A stretch of DNA of 64,000 nt from Trinickia dabaoshanensis (GTDB lineage: Bacteria > Pseudomonadota > Gammaproteobacteria > Burkholderiales > Burkholderiaceae): contig NZ_PNYA01000021.1 in assembly GCF_002879885.1 (NCBI RefSeq), positions 1-64,000 on the forward strand, written 5' to 3'. The translations under genes and the position numbers were made by a program. The notes beneath the pieces were generated by a model, which saw nothing but the letters and a program-made list of their open reading frames with translations, searched no databases and was not told where the DNA came from. Of the stretch, positions 55,399-63,359 are shown one piece after another (the stretch's first letter is position 1; each line of letters begins with the position of its first letter).

Positions 55399-56258
55399 GG
55401 CGCCTCCGCCGTCGTCGCGGCCACCACGCGCTGCCGCTGTTCGCCGAGCCCGTCGATGCCGAGCCGCATGGTCTGTCCCGCGCGCAGATAGACGGGCTCG
55501 GGCTTGCGGCCCATCCCCACGCCCGGCGGCGTGCCGGTGGAGATGACGTCGCCCGGCTGCAAACTCATGAACCGGCTGATGTACGCCACGAGCGTGGCGA
55601 CGTCGAAAATCATCGTGCGCGTATTGCCGTCTTGATAGCGATGACCGTCCACGTCCAGCCATAGCCGCAACGCTTGCGGATCGGGCACCTCGTCGCGCGT
55701 CACGAGCCACGGGCCCAGAGGGCCGAACGTGTCGCACCCCTTGCCCTTGTCCCATTGCCCGCCGCGTTCGAGTTGATAAGCGCGTTCGGACACGTCGTTG
55801 ACGACGCAATAACCGGCGACATGTTCCAACGCCCGCTCGCGCGAGACATAGCGCGCTTCGCGGCCGATGACCACGCCAAGCTCGACTTCCCAATCGACTT
55901 TTTCGGCACCTGGGGGAATGTGGACGTCATCGTCGGGGCCGACGATCGCACTCGTAGCCTTCATGAACAAGACGGGCTCGGTCGGCACGGGCATGTTCGA
56001 TTCGGCAGCATGATCGGAGTAGTTCAGGCCGACGCAAATCATCTTGCCGACACGCCCGACGCAGGGGCCGAGGCGCGTGCCTTCCGGCACCAGCGGCAAT
56101 GTATCGATATCGAGCGCGGCAAGCGCGCGCAACGTCGCGTCGGACAGCGCGCCGGCCGATACGTCCGCCACATGACCGGACAGGTCGCGAATCCGGCCCA
56201 GCGTATCCACGATGCCGGGCCGCTCCTGGCCTCGCGCACCAAAGCGTACCAACTTCAT
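55395..56258 (-). CDS. 2,4-diketo-3-deoxy-L-rhamnonate hydrolase, FAH family
   Basis: 287 aa. The fumarylacetoacetate hydrolase fold has ICVGLNYSDHAAESNMPVP, DWEVELGVVIGREARYV, AGYCVVNDVSERAYQLERGGQWDKGKGCDTFGPLGPW and SLQPGDVISTGTPPGVGMG; E, E and D metal ligands are in place. It splits the diketo acid to pyruvate and L-lactate. First gene of the catabolic operon. It is homologous to HpaG1/G2 further along but belongs to a different pathway. Confidence 0.88.
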   Translation of the reverse strand: MKLVRFGARGQERPGIVDTLGRIRDLSGHVADVSAGALSDATLRALAALDIDTLPLVPEGTRLGPCVGRVGKMICVGLNYSDHAAESNMPVPTEPVLFMKATSAIVGPDDDVHIPPGAEKVDWEVELGVVIGREARYVSRERALEHVAGYCVVNDVSERAYQLERGGQWDKGKGCDTFGPLGPWLVTRDEVPDPQALRLWLDVDGHRYQDGNTRTMIFDVATLVAYISRFMSLQPGDVISTGTPPGVGMGRKPEPVYLRAGQTMRLGIDGLGEQRQRVVAATTAEAP

Positions 56259-56380
56259 GCGGCGTCTCCTCTCGCGTCGAAATGTCTGTGCATCGGATCT
56301 TGAAGCGAATCCGATAGCCGAACAATTCGAAATTCACATGGACCGATATCGAGAGCGAATCGCTAGCCGCCCTAGCTTTG

Positions 56381-56450
56381 GGTTATCCCCAGATTTTGTG
56401 AGCAAGCTTGTGGGTAACTTGCGGGCTAACGACCTAAGTCACTGATTTGG
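56381..56450 (+). repeat. Intergenic repeat, copy 2
   Basis: GGTTATCCCCAGATTTTGTGAGCAAGCTTGTGGGTAACTTGCGGGC and a tail ending CTGATTTGG. It is nearly identical over 46 bases to copy 3 and somewhat different from copy 1. It lies between the rhamnose catabolic operon start (56258) and the stop of the GcvA-like LysR gene, in a 248-base gap that holds nothing else. Confidence 0.75.
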
Positions 56451-56506
56451 CGGGCGAAGGCGCTCGGGAACACAAGGTTGGCAGCGGCCGGGCAAGACCG
56501 TGCGCT

Positions 56507-57406
56507 TCACCGCCCGGTAGGCTCGGCATAACCGCTGTCGCGCAGCCGTGTAATCCAATCGCGAAAAAGCTGGACCTTGGGTTGGTGCGCCACGCTGTCC
56601 GGGTAGACGAAGTAATAACGAAACCCCGTTTCGACCGCCCTATCGAACGGCGTCGCGAGGCGCTTCGCGGCAATGTCTTCGCTCACGAGCGTTTTATCGC
56701 TGATCGCGACACCGAGCCTTTGCATCGCCGCATTGGTCGCTAGATCCAAGCTTTCGAAGCTCAAGCCAAGGTCAGGATCGACTCGGTTCGCGCCCGCGTG
56801 GCCGAGCCACAGCTTCCAATCCCGATGATCTCGAGTCGGATGCAGCAGCGTGTGGTGTGCCAAGTCGTCCACCGCCTCGAGCGGCCGCTCCTCGATCAAT
56901 TCGGGCACGCAAACCGGAATGAGTTGCTCGTCGAACAGCGCGATCGCGTGCACCTGCGCGCCGGGCGAAGATCCGTAGATGATCGCGGCATCGAACGGCT
57001 CGGACGTGAAATCGACGTGATGCTGCCAGGTCGTCGTGGTCTTGACCTGCAATTGCGGATGGTCGCTCTGAAAGCGCAGGATCTTCGGGAGCATCCAGCG
57101 CATGATGCAGGTGGGCACCTTCAGGGCAAGATCGGTGCGCTGCCGGGTCAAACGAAGCGAGACTTCCTCGATCCTGGCCAGGCTCTCCTTGACGACGGGC
57201 AACAAGATCTCGCCCTCCACCGTCAACGTCAGCCCTTTGCTCCCGCGTACGAAGAGCGCGCATTTGTAGTGTTCTTCGAGCGCAAGGATCTGCCGGCTGA
57301 CGGCCCCTTGCGTGAGACACAACTGTTCGGCGGCACGTGTAAAGCTGCGGTGGCGGGCCACCACCTCGAATACCTGAAGGGTGCCTAACGGAGGAAGTCT
57401 TCGCAT
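56507..57406 (-). CDS. GcvA-like LysR regulator
   Basis: 299 aa from the ATG at 57406 (MRRLPPLGTLQVFEVVARHRSF, the usual GcvA-type start). Helix-turn-helix AAEQLCLTQGAVSRQILALE; effector domain with TCIMRWMLPKILRF and FDAAIIYGSSPG. No obvious target: it is bracketed by repeat copies 2 and 3 and faces neither operon directly. It may control the hpa or rhamnose genes or something elsewhere. Confidence 0.88.
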   Translation of the reverse strand: MRRLPPLGTLQVFEVVARHRSFTRAAEQLCLTQGAVSRQILALEEHYKCALFVRGSKGLTLTVEGEILLPVVKESLARIEEVSLRLTRQRTDLALKVPTCIMRWMLPKILRFQSDHPQLQVKTTTTWQHHVDFTSEPFDAAIIYGSSPGAQVHAIALFDEQLIPVCVPELIEERPLEAVDDLAHHTLLHPTRDHRDWKLWLGHAGANRVDPDLGLSFESLDLATNAAMQRLGVAISDKTLVSEDIAAKRLATPFDRAVETGFRYYFVYPDSVAHQPKVQLFRDWITRLRDSGYAEPTGR

Positions 57407-57413
57407 GAGGCTA

Positions 57414-57484
57414 GGGTTATCCCCAGATTTTGTGAGCAAGCTTGTGGGTAACTTGCTGGCTCATCGTATAACTCACTGATTCGC
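57414..57484 (+). repeat. Intergenic repeat, copy 3
   Basis: GGGTTATCCCCAGATTTTGTGAGCAAGCTTGTGGGTAACTTGCTGGC and a tail ending CTGATTCGC. It begins 8 bases upstream of the LysR ATG, so it covers the region where the ribosome site and promoter of that gene should lie. With copy 2 it brackets the gene in direct orientation. Confidence 0.75.
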
Positions 57485-57536
57485 AAACGAAACAATACTA
57501 CGAGCACAAGCGCGGCAACGAGCGTGGCCGCGCCGC

Positions 57537-57983
57537 TCACGCTTTCTCGAGCCCGGCCAGCAGCGCATCGACGGCGCCATAGACGGCGGCGACCACGTCC
57601 GGCCCGACTTGTTGCTCGAGCAACCGGTATTGGCGCTCGAGATCTTTCGACAACGCACGCACCAACGCCGCGCTCTTCTTGGTCAGCGACACGCGCACAC
57701 GCCGCTGATCGTCGGGAAAGCGCTCTTTCGTGACTAGGCCCATCCCTTCCATGCGCGCGAGTACGCCCGCCATGCTGGGGCTCGAAATCGTACAGAGATC
57801 CGAAATCTGGCGGGGCTCGAGCGGCCCGTTCTCGTCGAGCGCGCGAATCACGCGCCATTGCTGCTCGGTTAACCCGTTCGCGGTCAAGAGCGGCCGAAAC
57901 CGCTCCATCATTTTTTCGCGCGCGCGCAGAAGCAGCATCGGCAAGTTACGGTGGACGGGACCGTGGGCAGCGGAATGGGACAT
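57537..57983 (-). CDS. hpaR: HpaR, MarR-family repressor of homoprotocatechuate genes
   Basis: 148 aa. MarR winged helix: LTEQQWRVIRALDENGPLEPRQISDLCTISSPSMAGVLARMEGMGLVTKERFPDDQRRVRVSLT. It is divergent from hpaG1, as in enteric hpa clusters, where HpaR represses the meta-cleavage operon and is released by 4-hydroxyphenylacetate or homoprotocatechuate. The candidate operator lies between the two genes. Confidence 0.92.
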   Translation of the reverse strand: MSHSAAHGPVHRNLPMLLLRAREKMMERFRPLLTANGLTEQQWRVIRALDENGPLEPRQISDLCTISSPSMAGVLARMEGMGLVTKERFPDDQRRVRVSLTKKSAALVRALSKDLERQYRLLEQQVGPDVVAAVYGAVDALLAGLEKA

Positions 57984-58076
57984 GGCAATGGGAAGACGAA
58001 TCAGACGCGGCGCATCGAGGGAAAACCCGCGCGAACACCGCGATCTTGTTGACCGGAGATCATATCAAGCGCAGAC

Positions 58077-58094
58077 TCGCTAACATATTAGCGA
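58077..58094. promoter_or_regulatory. Candidate HpaR operator
   Basis: TCGCTAA-CATA-TTAGCGA is a perfect 7-bp inverted repeat with a four-base spacer, ending 22 bases before the hpaG1 ATG and 94 bases upstream of hpaR. Size and symmetry suit a MarR dimer. T-rich DNA follows on the plus strand. Confidence 0.6.
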
Positions 58095-58116
58095 TTTTTC
58101 ATCCCGGACCCGGTAC

Positions 58117-58890
58117 ATGTTTACGCTGACCGACCATCTCGTCCATGTCGAGGGCGATGCGTTGCCGCTCGAACTCGACGCCGCCGCGCTGCGCGACCTG
58201 CTTGCGCGCGGCGTGGCCCTGCGGCCGCCGGTGTGCCAGGCGGTGTACGGCGTGCTGCTCAACGACCGCGCAGCGCTCGAAGCCCTCGGCGAGGCAATGC
58301 ACGAGGCACCCTATAAAGCACCGCCGAAAGCCCCCGTCCTTTATTTGAAGCCGCGCAATACGCTCGCCGGTCATCGCGCTTGCGTCGAGGTGCCCGCCGA
58401 CGCGAACGGTATCGAAATCGGCGCCTCGCTCGGCATCGTGATCGGCCGCACGGCAACGCGCGTGAGCATGGAAAACGCGCTCGATTATGTCGCCGGGTAC
58501 ACCGCGGTCGCGGACCTCAGCCTTCCCCATGCAAGCGTTTATCGGCCCTCGGTGCGCTTTCGGGCGCGCGATCGATTCTGTGTGATCGGCCCCGCACTCG
58601 TCGCGAAGCAGCATGTTCCGAATCCCGATCGGATTGCGATTCGCGTCGATATTCCCGGCCGCCCGCCCTTCGAAGCGACGACCGCTACGTCGGTTCGTAG
58701 TGTCGCGCGCTTGCTCGCCGACGTGACCGATTTCATGACGCTCGCGCCCGGCGACATCCTCACGCTCGGCGTACCGCACGGCACGCCGGTCGCGCGCGCC
58801 GGAGACGACGCCGACATCGTCATCGGCGATTTCGCACCGCTTCGCGTATCGTTCGTCAACGAATCGCAACCGGCCGGAGGCACTCGATGA
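58117..58890 (+). CDS. hpaG1: HpaG1, homoprotocatechuate pathway isomerase/decarboxylase subunit
   Basis: 257 aa, FAH fold. YLKPRNTLAGHRACVEVPADANGIEIGASLGIVIGRTATRV carries metal ligands; AGYTAVADLSLPH and DFMTLAPGDILTLGVPHG follow. In E. coli the two halves are fused in one HpaG protein; here they are separate genes overlapping by ATGA (58887-58890). Together they decarboxylate and isomerise 5-oxopent-3-ene-1,2,5-tricarboxylate. The ATG lacks a strong ribosome site. Confidence 0.9.
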   Translation: MFTLTDHLVHVEGDALPLELDAAALRDLLARGVALRPPVCQAVYGVLLNDRAALEALGEAMHEAPYKAPPKAPVLYLKPRNTLAGHRACVEVPADANGIEIGASLGIVIGRTATRVSMENALDYVAGYTAVADLSLPHASVYRPSVRFRARDRFCVIGPALVAKQHVPNPDRIAIRVDIPGRPPFEATTATSVRSVARLLADVTDFMTLAPGDILTLGVPHGTPVARAGDDADIVIGDFAPLRVSFVNESQPAGGTR

Positions 58891-59645
58891 TGCGCGCTCG
58901 CGTAGCCTACTCAGGCGCCATTCATGAAGCGTATCCGTGCGGCGAGCTGTTGCGGCTCGCCGATGGCCGGATCGTGCGCGAAGAGGATGTCGTTTGGCTC
59001 GCGCCCATCGAGGTGGGTACGATCTTCGCGCTCGGCCTCAATTACGCCGAACACGCTAAAGAATTGCAGTTCTCGAAGCAGGAAGAACCGCTCGTGTTTT
59101 TGAAGGGACCGGGCACGGTACTGGGGCACCGCGGCGTCACGCGCCGGCCGGCCGGCGTCACGTTCATGCACTACGAGTGCGAGTTGGCCGTCGTCATCGG
59201 CCGCACGGCGCGCAACGTTCGTCGCGCGCAAGCGATGGAGCACGTCGCGGGCTACACCATCGCCAACGATTATGCGATTCGCGACTACTTGGAGAACTAC
59301 TACCGCCCGAACCTGCGCGTCAAAAACCGCGATGGCAGCACCGTCCTCGGCCCTTGGTTCGTCGAAGCCGCCGACATCCCGGACGTTGCGAATCTACAAT
59401 TGCGTACTTTCGTGAACGGCACCTTGCACCAACGCGGTAACACGCGCGACCTCGTTACCGACGTGCCTACACTCATCGAATACCTGAGCGGCTTCATGAC
59501 GCTCTCCCCGGGAGATGTGATTCTCACGGGTACGCCCGAAGGCGTTATCAATGTCGATGCCGGGGACCAAGTCGTTTGCGAGATCGACGGTCTCGGCCGT
59601 CTCGTCAACGACATCGCATCGGATGCCGTCTTCGGCCGTGTCTGA
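58887..59645 (+). CDS. hpaG2: HpaG2, homoprotocatechuate pathway isomerase/decarboxylase subunit
   Basis: 252 aa. FAH-family motifs: IFALGLNYAEHAKELQF, LVFLKGPGTVLGHRG, YECELAVVIGRTARNV, GYTIANDYAIRDYLENYYRPNLRVKNRDG and LSPGDVILTGTPEGV. It is the C-terminal half counterpart of enteric HpaG. The ATG overlaps the hpaG1 stop; hpaE follows after 21 bases. Confidence 0.92.
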   Translation: MMRARVAYSGAIHEAYPCGELLRLADGRIVREEDVVWLAPIEVGTIFALGLNYAEHAKELQFSKQEEPLVFLKGPGTVLGHRGVTRRPAGVTFMHYECELAVVIGRTARNVRRAQAMEHVAGYTIANDYAIRDYLENYYRPNLRVKNRDGSTVLGPWFVEAADIPDVANLQLRTFVNGTLHQRGNTRDLVTDVPTLIEYLSGFMTLSPGDVILTGTPEGVINVDAGDQVVCEIDGLGRLVNDIASDAVFGRV

Positions 59646-59666
59646 ACGAAATCGATAGGACTCTTC

Positions 59667-61127
59667 ATGCGTATCGACCACCTCATCGACGGCCAATGGC
59701 ATGCGGGCCGAGATTACTTCGAAACCGTCAACCCCGCGAATCAAGCGGTGCTTGCCGAGGTGGCGCGCGGCGGCGCGCGAGAGATCGACGCCGCCGTTGC
59801 CGCCGCGAAGGCCGCATTCCCCGGCTGGGCGGCACGCACGCCCAAGGACCGCGCGCGTGCGCTGCACAAGCTCGGCGAGTTGATCACGCAATATGTTCCC
59901 GAACTCTCCGAGACGGAAACGAACGACAGCGGCCAAACCATCGCGCAAACGCGCAAGCAACTGATTCCGCGCGCGGCCGATAATTTTCATTACTTCGCCG
60001 AGATGTGTTCCCGCGTGGACGGGCACAGCTATCCGACCGACACGCACCTCAATTACACGCTCTTCCATCCCGTCGGCGTGTGCGCGCTCATTTCTCCCTG
60101 GAACGTGCCGTTCATGACCGCGACTTGGAAGGTCGCGCCGTGCCTCGCCTTCGGCAACACGGCCGTATTGAAGATGAGCGAGCTGTCGCCGCTGACCGCA
60201 TCGCGTTTGGGCGAGCTTGCGCTCGAGGCCGGCATCGCCCCGGGGGTGCTGAACATCGTGCACGGCTTCGGGCCCGAGGTGGGTGAGCCGCTCGTCTCGC
60301 ACCGCGACGTGCGCGCGGTCTCGTTCACGGGCTCCACCGCCACGGGCAATCGCATCGTTCGAGCGGCGGGCTTGAAGAAATTCTCGATGGAGCTCGGCGG
60401 CAAATCGCCGTTCGTGATCTTCGACGATGCCGACTTCGAGCGCGCGCTCGATGCGGCCGTATTCATGATTTTCTCGAACAATGGCGAACGATGCACCGCG
60501 GGCTCGCGCATTCTCGTGCAAAAGTCGATCTACGCGCGTTTTGCCGACCGCTTCATCGAACGCGCGAAACGGCTCAAGGTAGGTGACCCGTTGCAAGACG
60601 ACACGATCATCGGCCCGATGATCAGCCGCGATCACCTCGCGAAGGTGCGAAGCTACATCGAACTCGGCCCGCAAGAAGGGGCGACACTCGCCTGCGGTGG
60701 GCTCGATGCGCTCGATTTGCCCGCGTCGCTAAAAGACGGCAACTACGTTGCGCCCACGGTGTTCGTCGATGTCGAGAACACGATGCGCATTGCCCAAGAA
60801 GAAATCTTCGGTCCCGTCGCTTGTTTGATTCCGTTCGACGACGAGGCCGACGCGATCCGTATCGCGAACGACATCGCATACGGATTGTCCAGCTACGTGT
60901 GGACCGAGAATACGGGCCGCGCCCATCGCGTCGCCGCCGCGATCGAGGCCGGTATGTGCTTCGTCAATAGCCAAAACGTGCGCGATCTGCGCCAGCCGTT
61001 CGGCGGCACGAAGGCTTCGGGCGTCGGCCGCGAAGGCGGCACGTGGAGCTACGAAGTGTTCCTCGAGCCGAAGAACGTGTGCGTCTCGCTCGGCTCTCAT
61101 CCTATTCCCCAATGGGGACGCGTTTGA
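59667..61127 (+). CDS. hpaE: 5-carboxymethyl-2-hydroxymuconate semialdehyde dehydrogenase
   Basis: 486 aa, aldehyde dehydrogenase. It oxidises the ring-cleavage product semialdehyde with NAD+. PWNVPFMTATWKVAP, FTGSTATGNRIVRAAG, MELGGKSPFVIFDDADF and the catalytic Cys in NNGERCTAGSR are present; the C-terminus has PFGGTKASGVGREGG. The N-terminus MRIDHLIDGQWHAG is typical of HpaE. Confidence 0.95.
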   Translation: MRIDHLIDGQWHAGRDYFETVNPANQAVLAEVARGGAREIDAAVAAAKAAFPGWAARTPKDRARALHKLGELITQYVPELSETETNDSGQTIAQTRKQLIPRAADNFHYFAEMCSRVDGHSYPTDTHLNYTLFHPVGVCALISPWNVPFMTATWKVAPCLAFGNTAVLKMSELSPLTASRLGELALEAGIAPGVLNIVHGFGPEVGEPLVSHRDVRAVSFTGSTATGNRIVRAAGLKKFSMELGGKSPFVIFDDADFERALDAAVFMIFSNNGERCTAGSRILVQKSIYARFADRFIERAKRLKVGDPLQDDTIIGPMISRDHLAKVRSYIELGPQEGATLACGGLDALDLPASLKDGNYVAPTVFVDVENTMRIAQEEIFGPVACLIPFDDEADAIRIANDIAYGLSSYVWTENTGRAHRVAAAIEAGMCFVNSQNVRDLRQPFGGTKASGVGREGGTWSYEVFLEPKNVCVSLGSHPIPQWGRV

Positions 61128-61152
61128 TCGGCGCAACGCCGAGGAGACGATC

Positions 61153-62076
61153 ATGGGCGAACTCGCGCTCGTTGCAAAAATCACGCACGTGCCTTCGATG
61201 TTCCTATCCGAACTCGACGGCCCGCGCAAAGGCACCCGGCAAGATGCGATCGACGGACATCGCGAAATCGCCCGGCGTTGCAAGGCGCTCGGCGTCGATA
61301 CGCTCGTCGTGTTCGACACGCACTGGCTCGTCAACGCGAATTACCACGTCAATTGCGCGCCGCATTTCGAAGGGCTGTACACCAGCAACGAGTTACCTCA
61401 CTTCATTGCGAACATGCCGTTCAAAGCGCCGGGCAATCCCGCGCTCGGCCGGCTGCTCGCCGAAGTATGCAACGAGCACGGCGTCGAGACGTTTTCTCAC
61501 GATGCCACGACGCTCGCGCCCGAGTACGGCACGCTCGTCCCGCTGCGGTACATGAACGCCGATGAGCATTTCAAGGTCGTATCGGTATCGGCGCTTTGCA
61601 TGGCGCACTACCTGGGCGACAGCGCCCGCCTCGGCTGGGCGATGCGTCGCGCCGTTCAGGAGCGCTACGACGGCAAAGTGGCGTTCCTTGCAAGCGGCAG
61701 CTTGAGCCATCGATTCGCGCAAAACGGGCTCGCCCCCGAGTACGCGTTCAAGATTTGGAGCCCGCTATTGGAGACGCTCGACCGGCAAGTCGTCGCAATG
61801 TGGGAGCGCGGCGATTGGAAAACGTTCTGCGAGATGCTGCCCGAGTACGCAACGAAGGGTCACGGCGAAGGGTTCATGCACGACACGGCGATGATGCTCG
61901 GCGCACTAGGATGGTCGGCTTACGACGGCCGGGTCGAAGTGATCACGCCATATTTTGGCGCGTCCGGCACGGGGCAGATCAACGCGGTATTTCCTGTGAC
62001 GCCGCAAGACGGCCAGGCGATTCCGCCGGCCGAGGCATCGAGTGCCAAGCGGTACCGCGCATTTGCTCGCTTATGA
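61153..62076 (+). CDS. hpaD: 3,4-dihydroxyphenylacetate 2,3-dioxygenase
   Basis: 307 aa, LigB-type extradiol dioxygenase. It opens homoprotocatechuate with O2 and Fe(II). AKITHVPSMFLSELDGPRKGTR supplies an N-terminal His, FDTHWLVNANYHVNCAPHF the second region, and FLASGSLSHRFAQNG and GHGEGFMHDTAMMLGALGW the rest of the active site. 25 bases after hpaE, 25 before hpaF. Confidence 0.94.
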   Translation: MGELALVAKITHVPSMFLSELDGPRKGTRQDAIDGHREIARRCKALGVDTLVVFDTHWLVNANYHVNCAPHFEGLYTSNELPHFIANMPFKAPGNPALGRLLAEVCNEHGVETFSHDATTLAPEYGTLVPLRYMNADEHFKVVSVSALCMAHYLGDSARLGWAMRRAVQERYDGKVAFLASGSLSHRFAQNGLAPEYAFKIWSPLLETLDRQVVAMWERGDWKTFCEMLPEYATKGHGEGFMHDTAMMLGALGWSAYDGRVEVITPYFGASGTGQINAVFPVTPQDGQAIPPAEASSAKRYRAFARL

Positions 62077-62101
62077 CCGCAGCATCATTTAGGAGAACGA
62101 C

Positions 62102-62548
62102 ATGCCGCATCTAACGATTCTCTATACCCCCGATCTCGATCGCCCGGTGGCGGACGGGGGCACCGACATGCAAGCGCTATGCGCGGCCCTCGCCGATACG
62201 ATGTGCGAGCAACGCGATGAAGCCGGTCATCCGGTGTTTCCGATCGGCGGCGTCCGCGTGCTCGCCTACCCTGCCGCTCACTACGCGATAGCCGATGGCG
62301 GCAAGGCCGGACGGGCAGCGGGCGGAACCGGCGAGTACTCGTTCGTCTACTTGAACCTACGGCTTGCGCGCGGACGCAGCGCAGCCGTACACGAGGCGGC
62401 GGGGCTTGCGCTGCGCGCGCGCGTCGAAGCACATTTTGCCCCGCTGCTGGCGACGAAACACATGGGCATCACATTGCAAATCGACGAGGGCCAGGAGGTG
62501 TACAACGCGCGCCTGAGCTCACTGCATCCGCTCTTCTCGCGAGGCTGA
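62102..62548 (+). CDS. hpaF: 5-carboxymethyl-2-hydroxymuconate delta-isomerase
   Basis: 148 aa, slightly longer than the 126 aa of the E. coli enzyme. Met removal would expose the catalytic proline (MPHLTILYTPDL). VFPIGGVRVLAYPAAHYAIADGG and YSFVYLNLRLARGRS follow the tautomerase-like CHMI family. It moves the double bond in the pathway. GGAGAACGAC precedes the ATG. Confidence 0.92.
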   Translation: MPHLTILYTPDLDRPVADGGTDMQALCAALADTMCEQRDEAGHPVFPIGGVRVLAYPAAHYAIADGGKAGRAAGGTGEYSFVYLNLRLARGRSAAVHEAAGLALRARVEAHFAPLLATKHMGITLQIDEGQEVYNARLSSLHPLFSRG

Positions 62549-62551
62549 CCG

Positions 62552-63355
62552 ATGGTTCCGCAAGAGACGATCGCATCGCTGGCACGCCAACTATACGAGG
62601 CGCGCAAGACGCGCACGCAATTGCGCCATTTCTCGAGCCGCTTTCCCGAGATGACGATCGACGACGGCTACGCCATCCAGCGCGAATGGGTCAAGCTCGA
62701 GCTAGCGGACGGCCGGACGATCAAGGGCCGCAAGATCGGACTGACCTCACGCGCAATGCAGCAAGTCAGTCAAATCACCGAACCCGACTATGCCCCATTG
62801 ATGGACGACATGTTCTTCGATGCGGGCACCGACATTCCGGCGAGCCGCTTCATCGCGCCGCGCGTCGAGGTGGAGCTGGCCTTCGTGCTCGATAAACCGC
62901 TCGAAGGACCGGGCGTCACCTTGTTCGACGTACTGTCGGCAACTGCCTACGTCGTGCCGGCCGTCGAGATCATCGACGCTCGCATCGAGCAATTCGACCG
63001 CGACACGCGTGCCATGCGCAAAGTCTTCGACACCATCAGCGATTTCGCGGCGAATGCGGGCATCGTCCTCGGCGGGCGGCCAGTGAAGCCGATGGAGGTA
63101 GACCTGCGCTGGGTCGGCGCGATGCTGCACAAGAACGGCGTGATCGAGGAAACGGGGCTCGCGGCGGCCGTGCTCAATCATCCGGCCAGGGGCGTTGCTT
63201 GGCTCGCCAACAAGATTGCCCCGTATGGCGAAAGGCTGAACGCGGGCGACATCGTACTGGCTGGCTCGTTCACGCGCCCGACGCCGGCGGCGGCGGGCGA
63301 CTCCTTCCATGTCGATTACGGACGGCTCGGTTCGATTTCGTTCCGATTCGTCTAA
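62552..63355 (+). CDS. hpaH: 2-oxo-hept-3-ene-1,7-dioate hydratase
   Basis: 267 aa. MhpD/HpaH-type hydratase: [63 protein letters not shown] and [15 protein letters not shown]. Adds water to the dienoate using a divalent metal. Three bases after hpaF. The aldolase hpaI is not in the window; hpaBC also absent. Confidence 0.93.
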   Translation: MVPQETIASLARQLYEARKTRTQLRHFSSRFPEMTIDDGYAIQREWVKLELADGRTIKGRKIGLTSRAMQQVSQITEPDYAPLMDDMFFDAGTDIPASRFIAPRVEVELAFVLDKPLEGPGVTLFDVLSATAYVVPAVEIIDARIEQFDRDTRAMRKVFDTISDFAANAGIVLGGRPVKPMEVDLRWVGAMLHKNGVIEETGLAAAVLNHPARGVAWLANKIAPYGERLNAGDIVLAGSFTRPTPAAAGDSFHVDYGRLGSISFRFV

Positions 63356-63359
63356 AAAA

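Noticed and set aside
55395-56258. Third HpaG-type gene of the homoprotocatechuate pathway
   Set aside because: It is an FAH-family relative, but its coupling with an SDR and rhmD places it in rhamnose degradation.
45738-57484. CRISPR array or origin of replication
   Set aside because: Only three copies, far apart, without spacers of regular length. The DnaA-like arms are imperfect and no dnaA, parAB or dnaN lies nearby.
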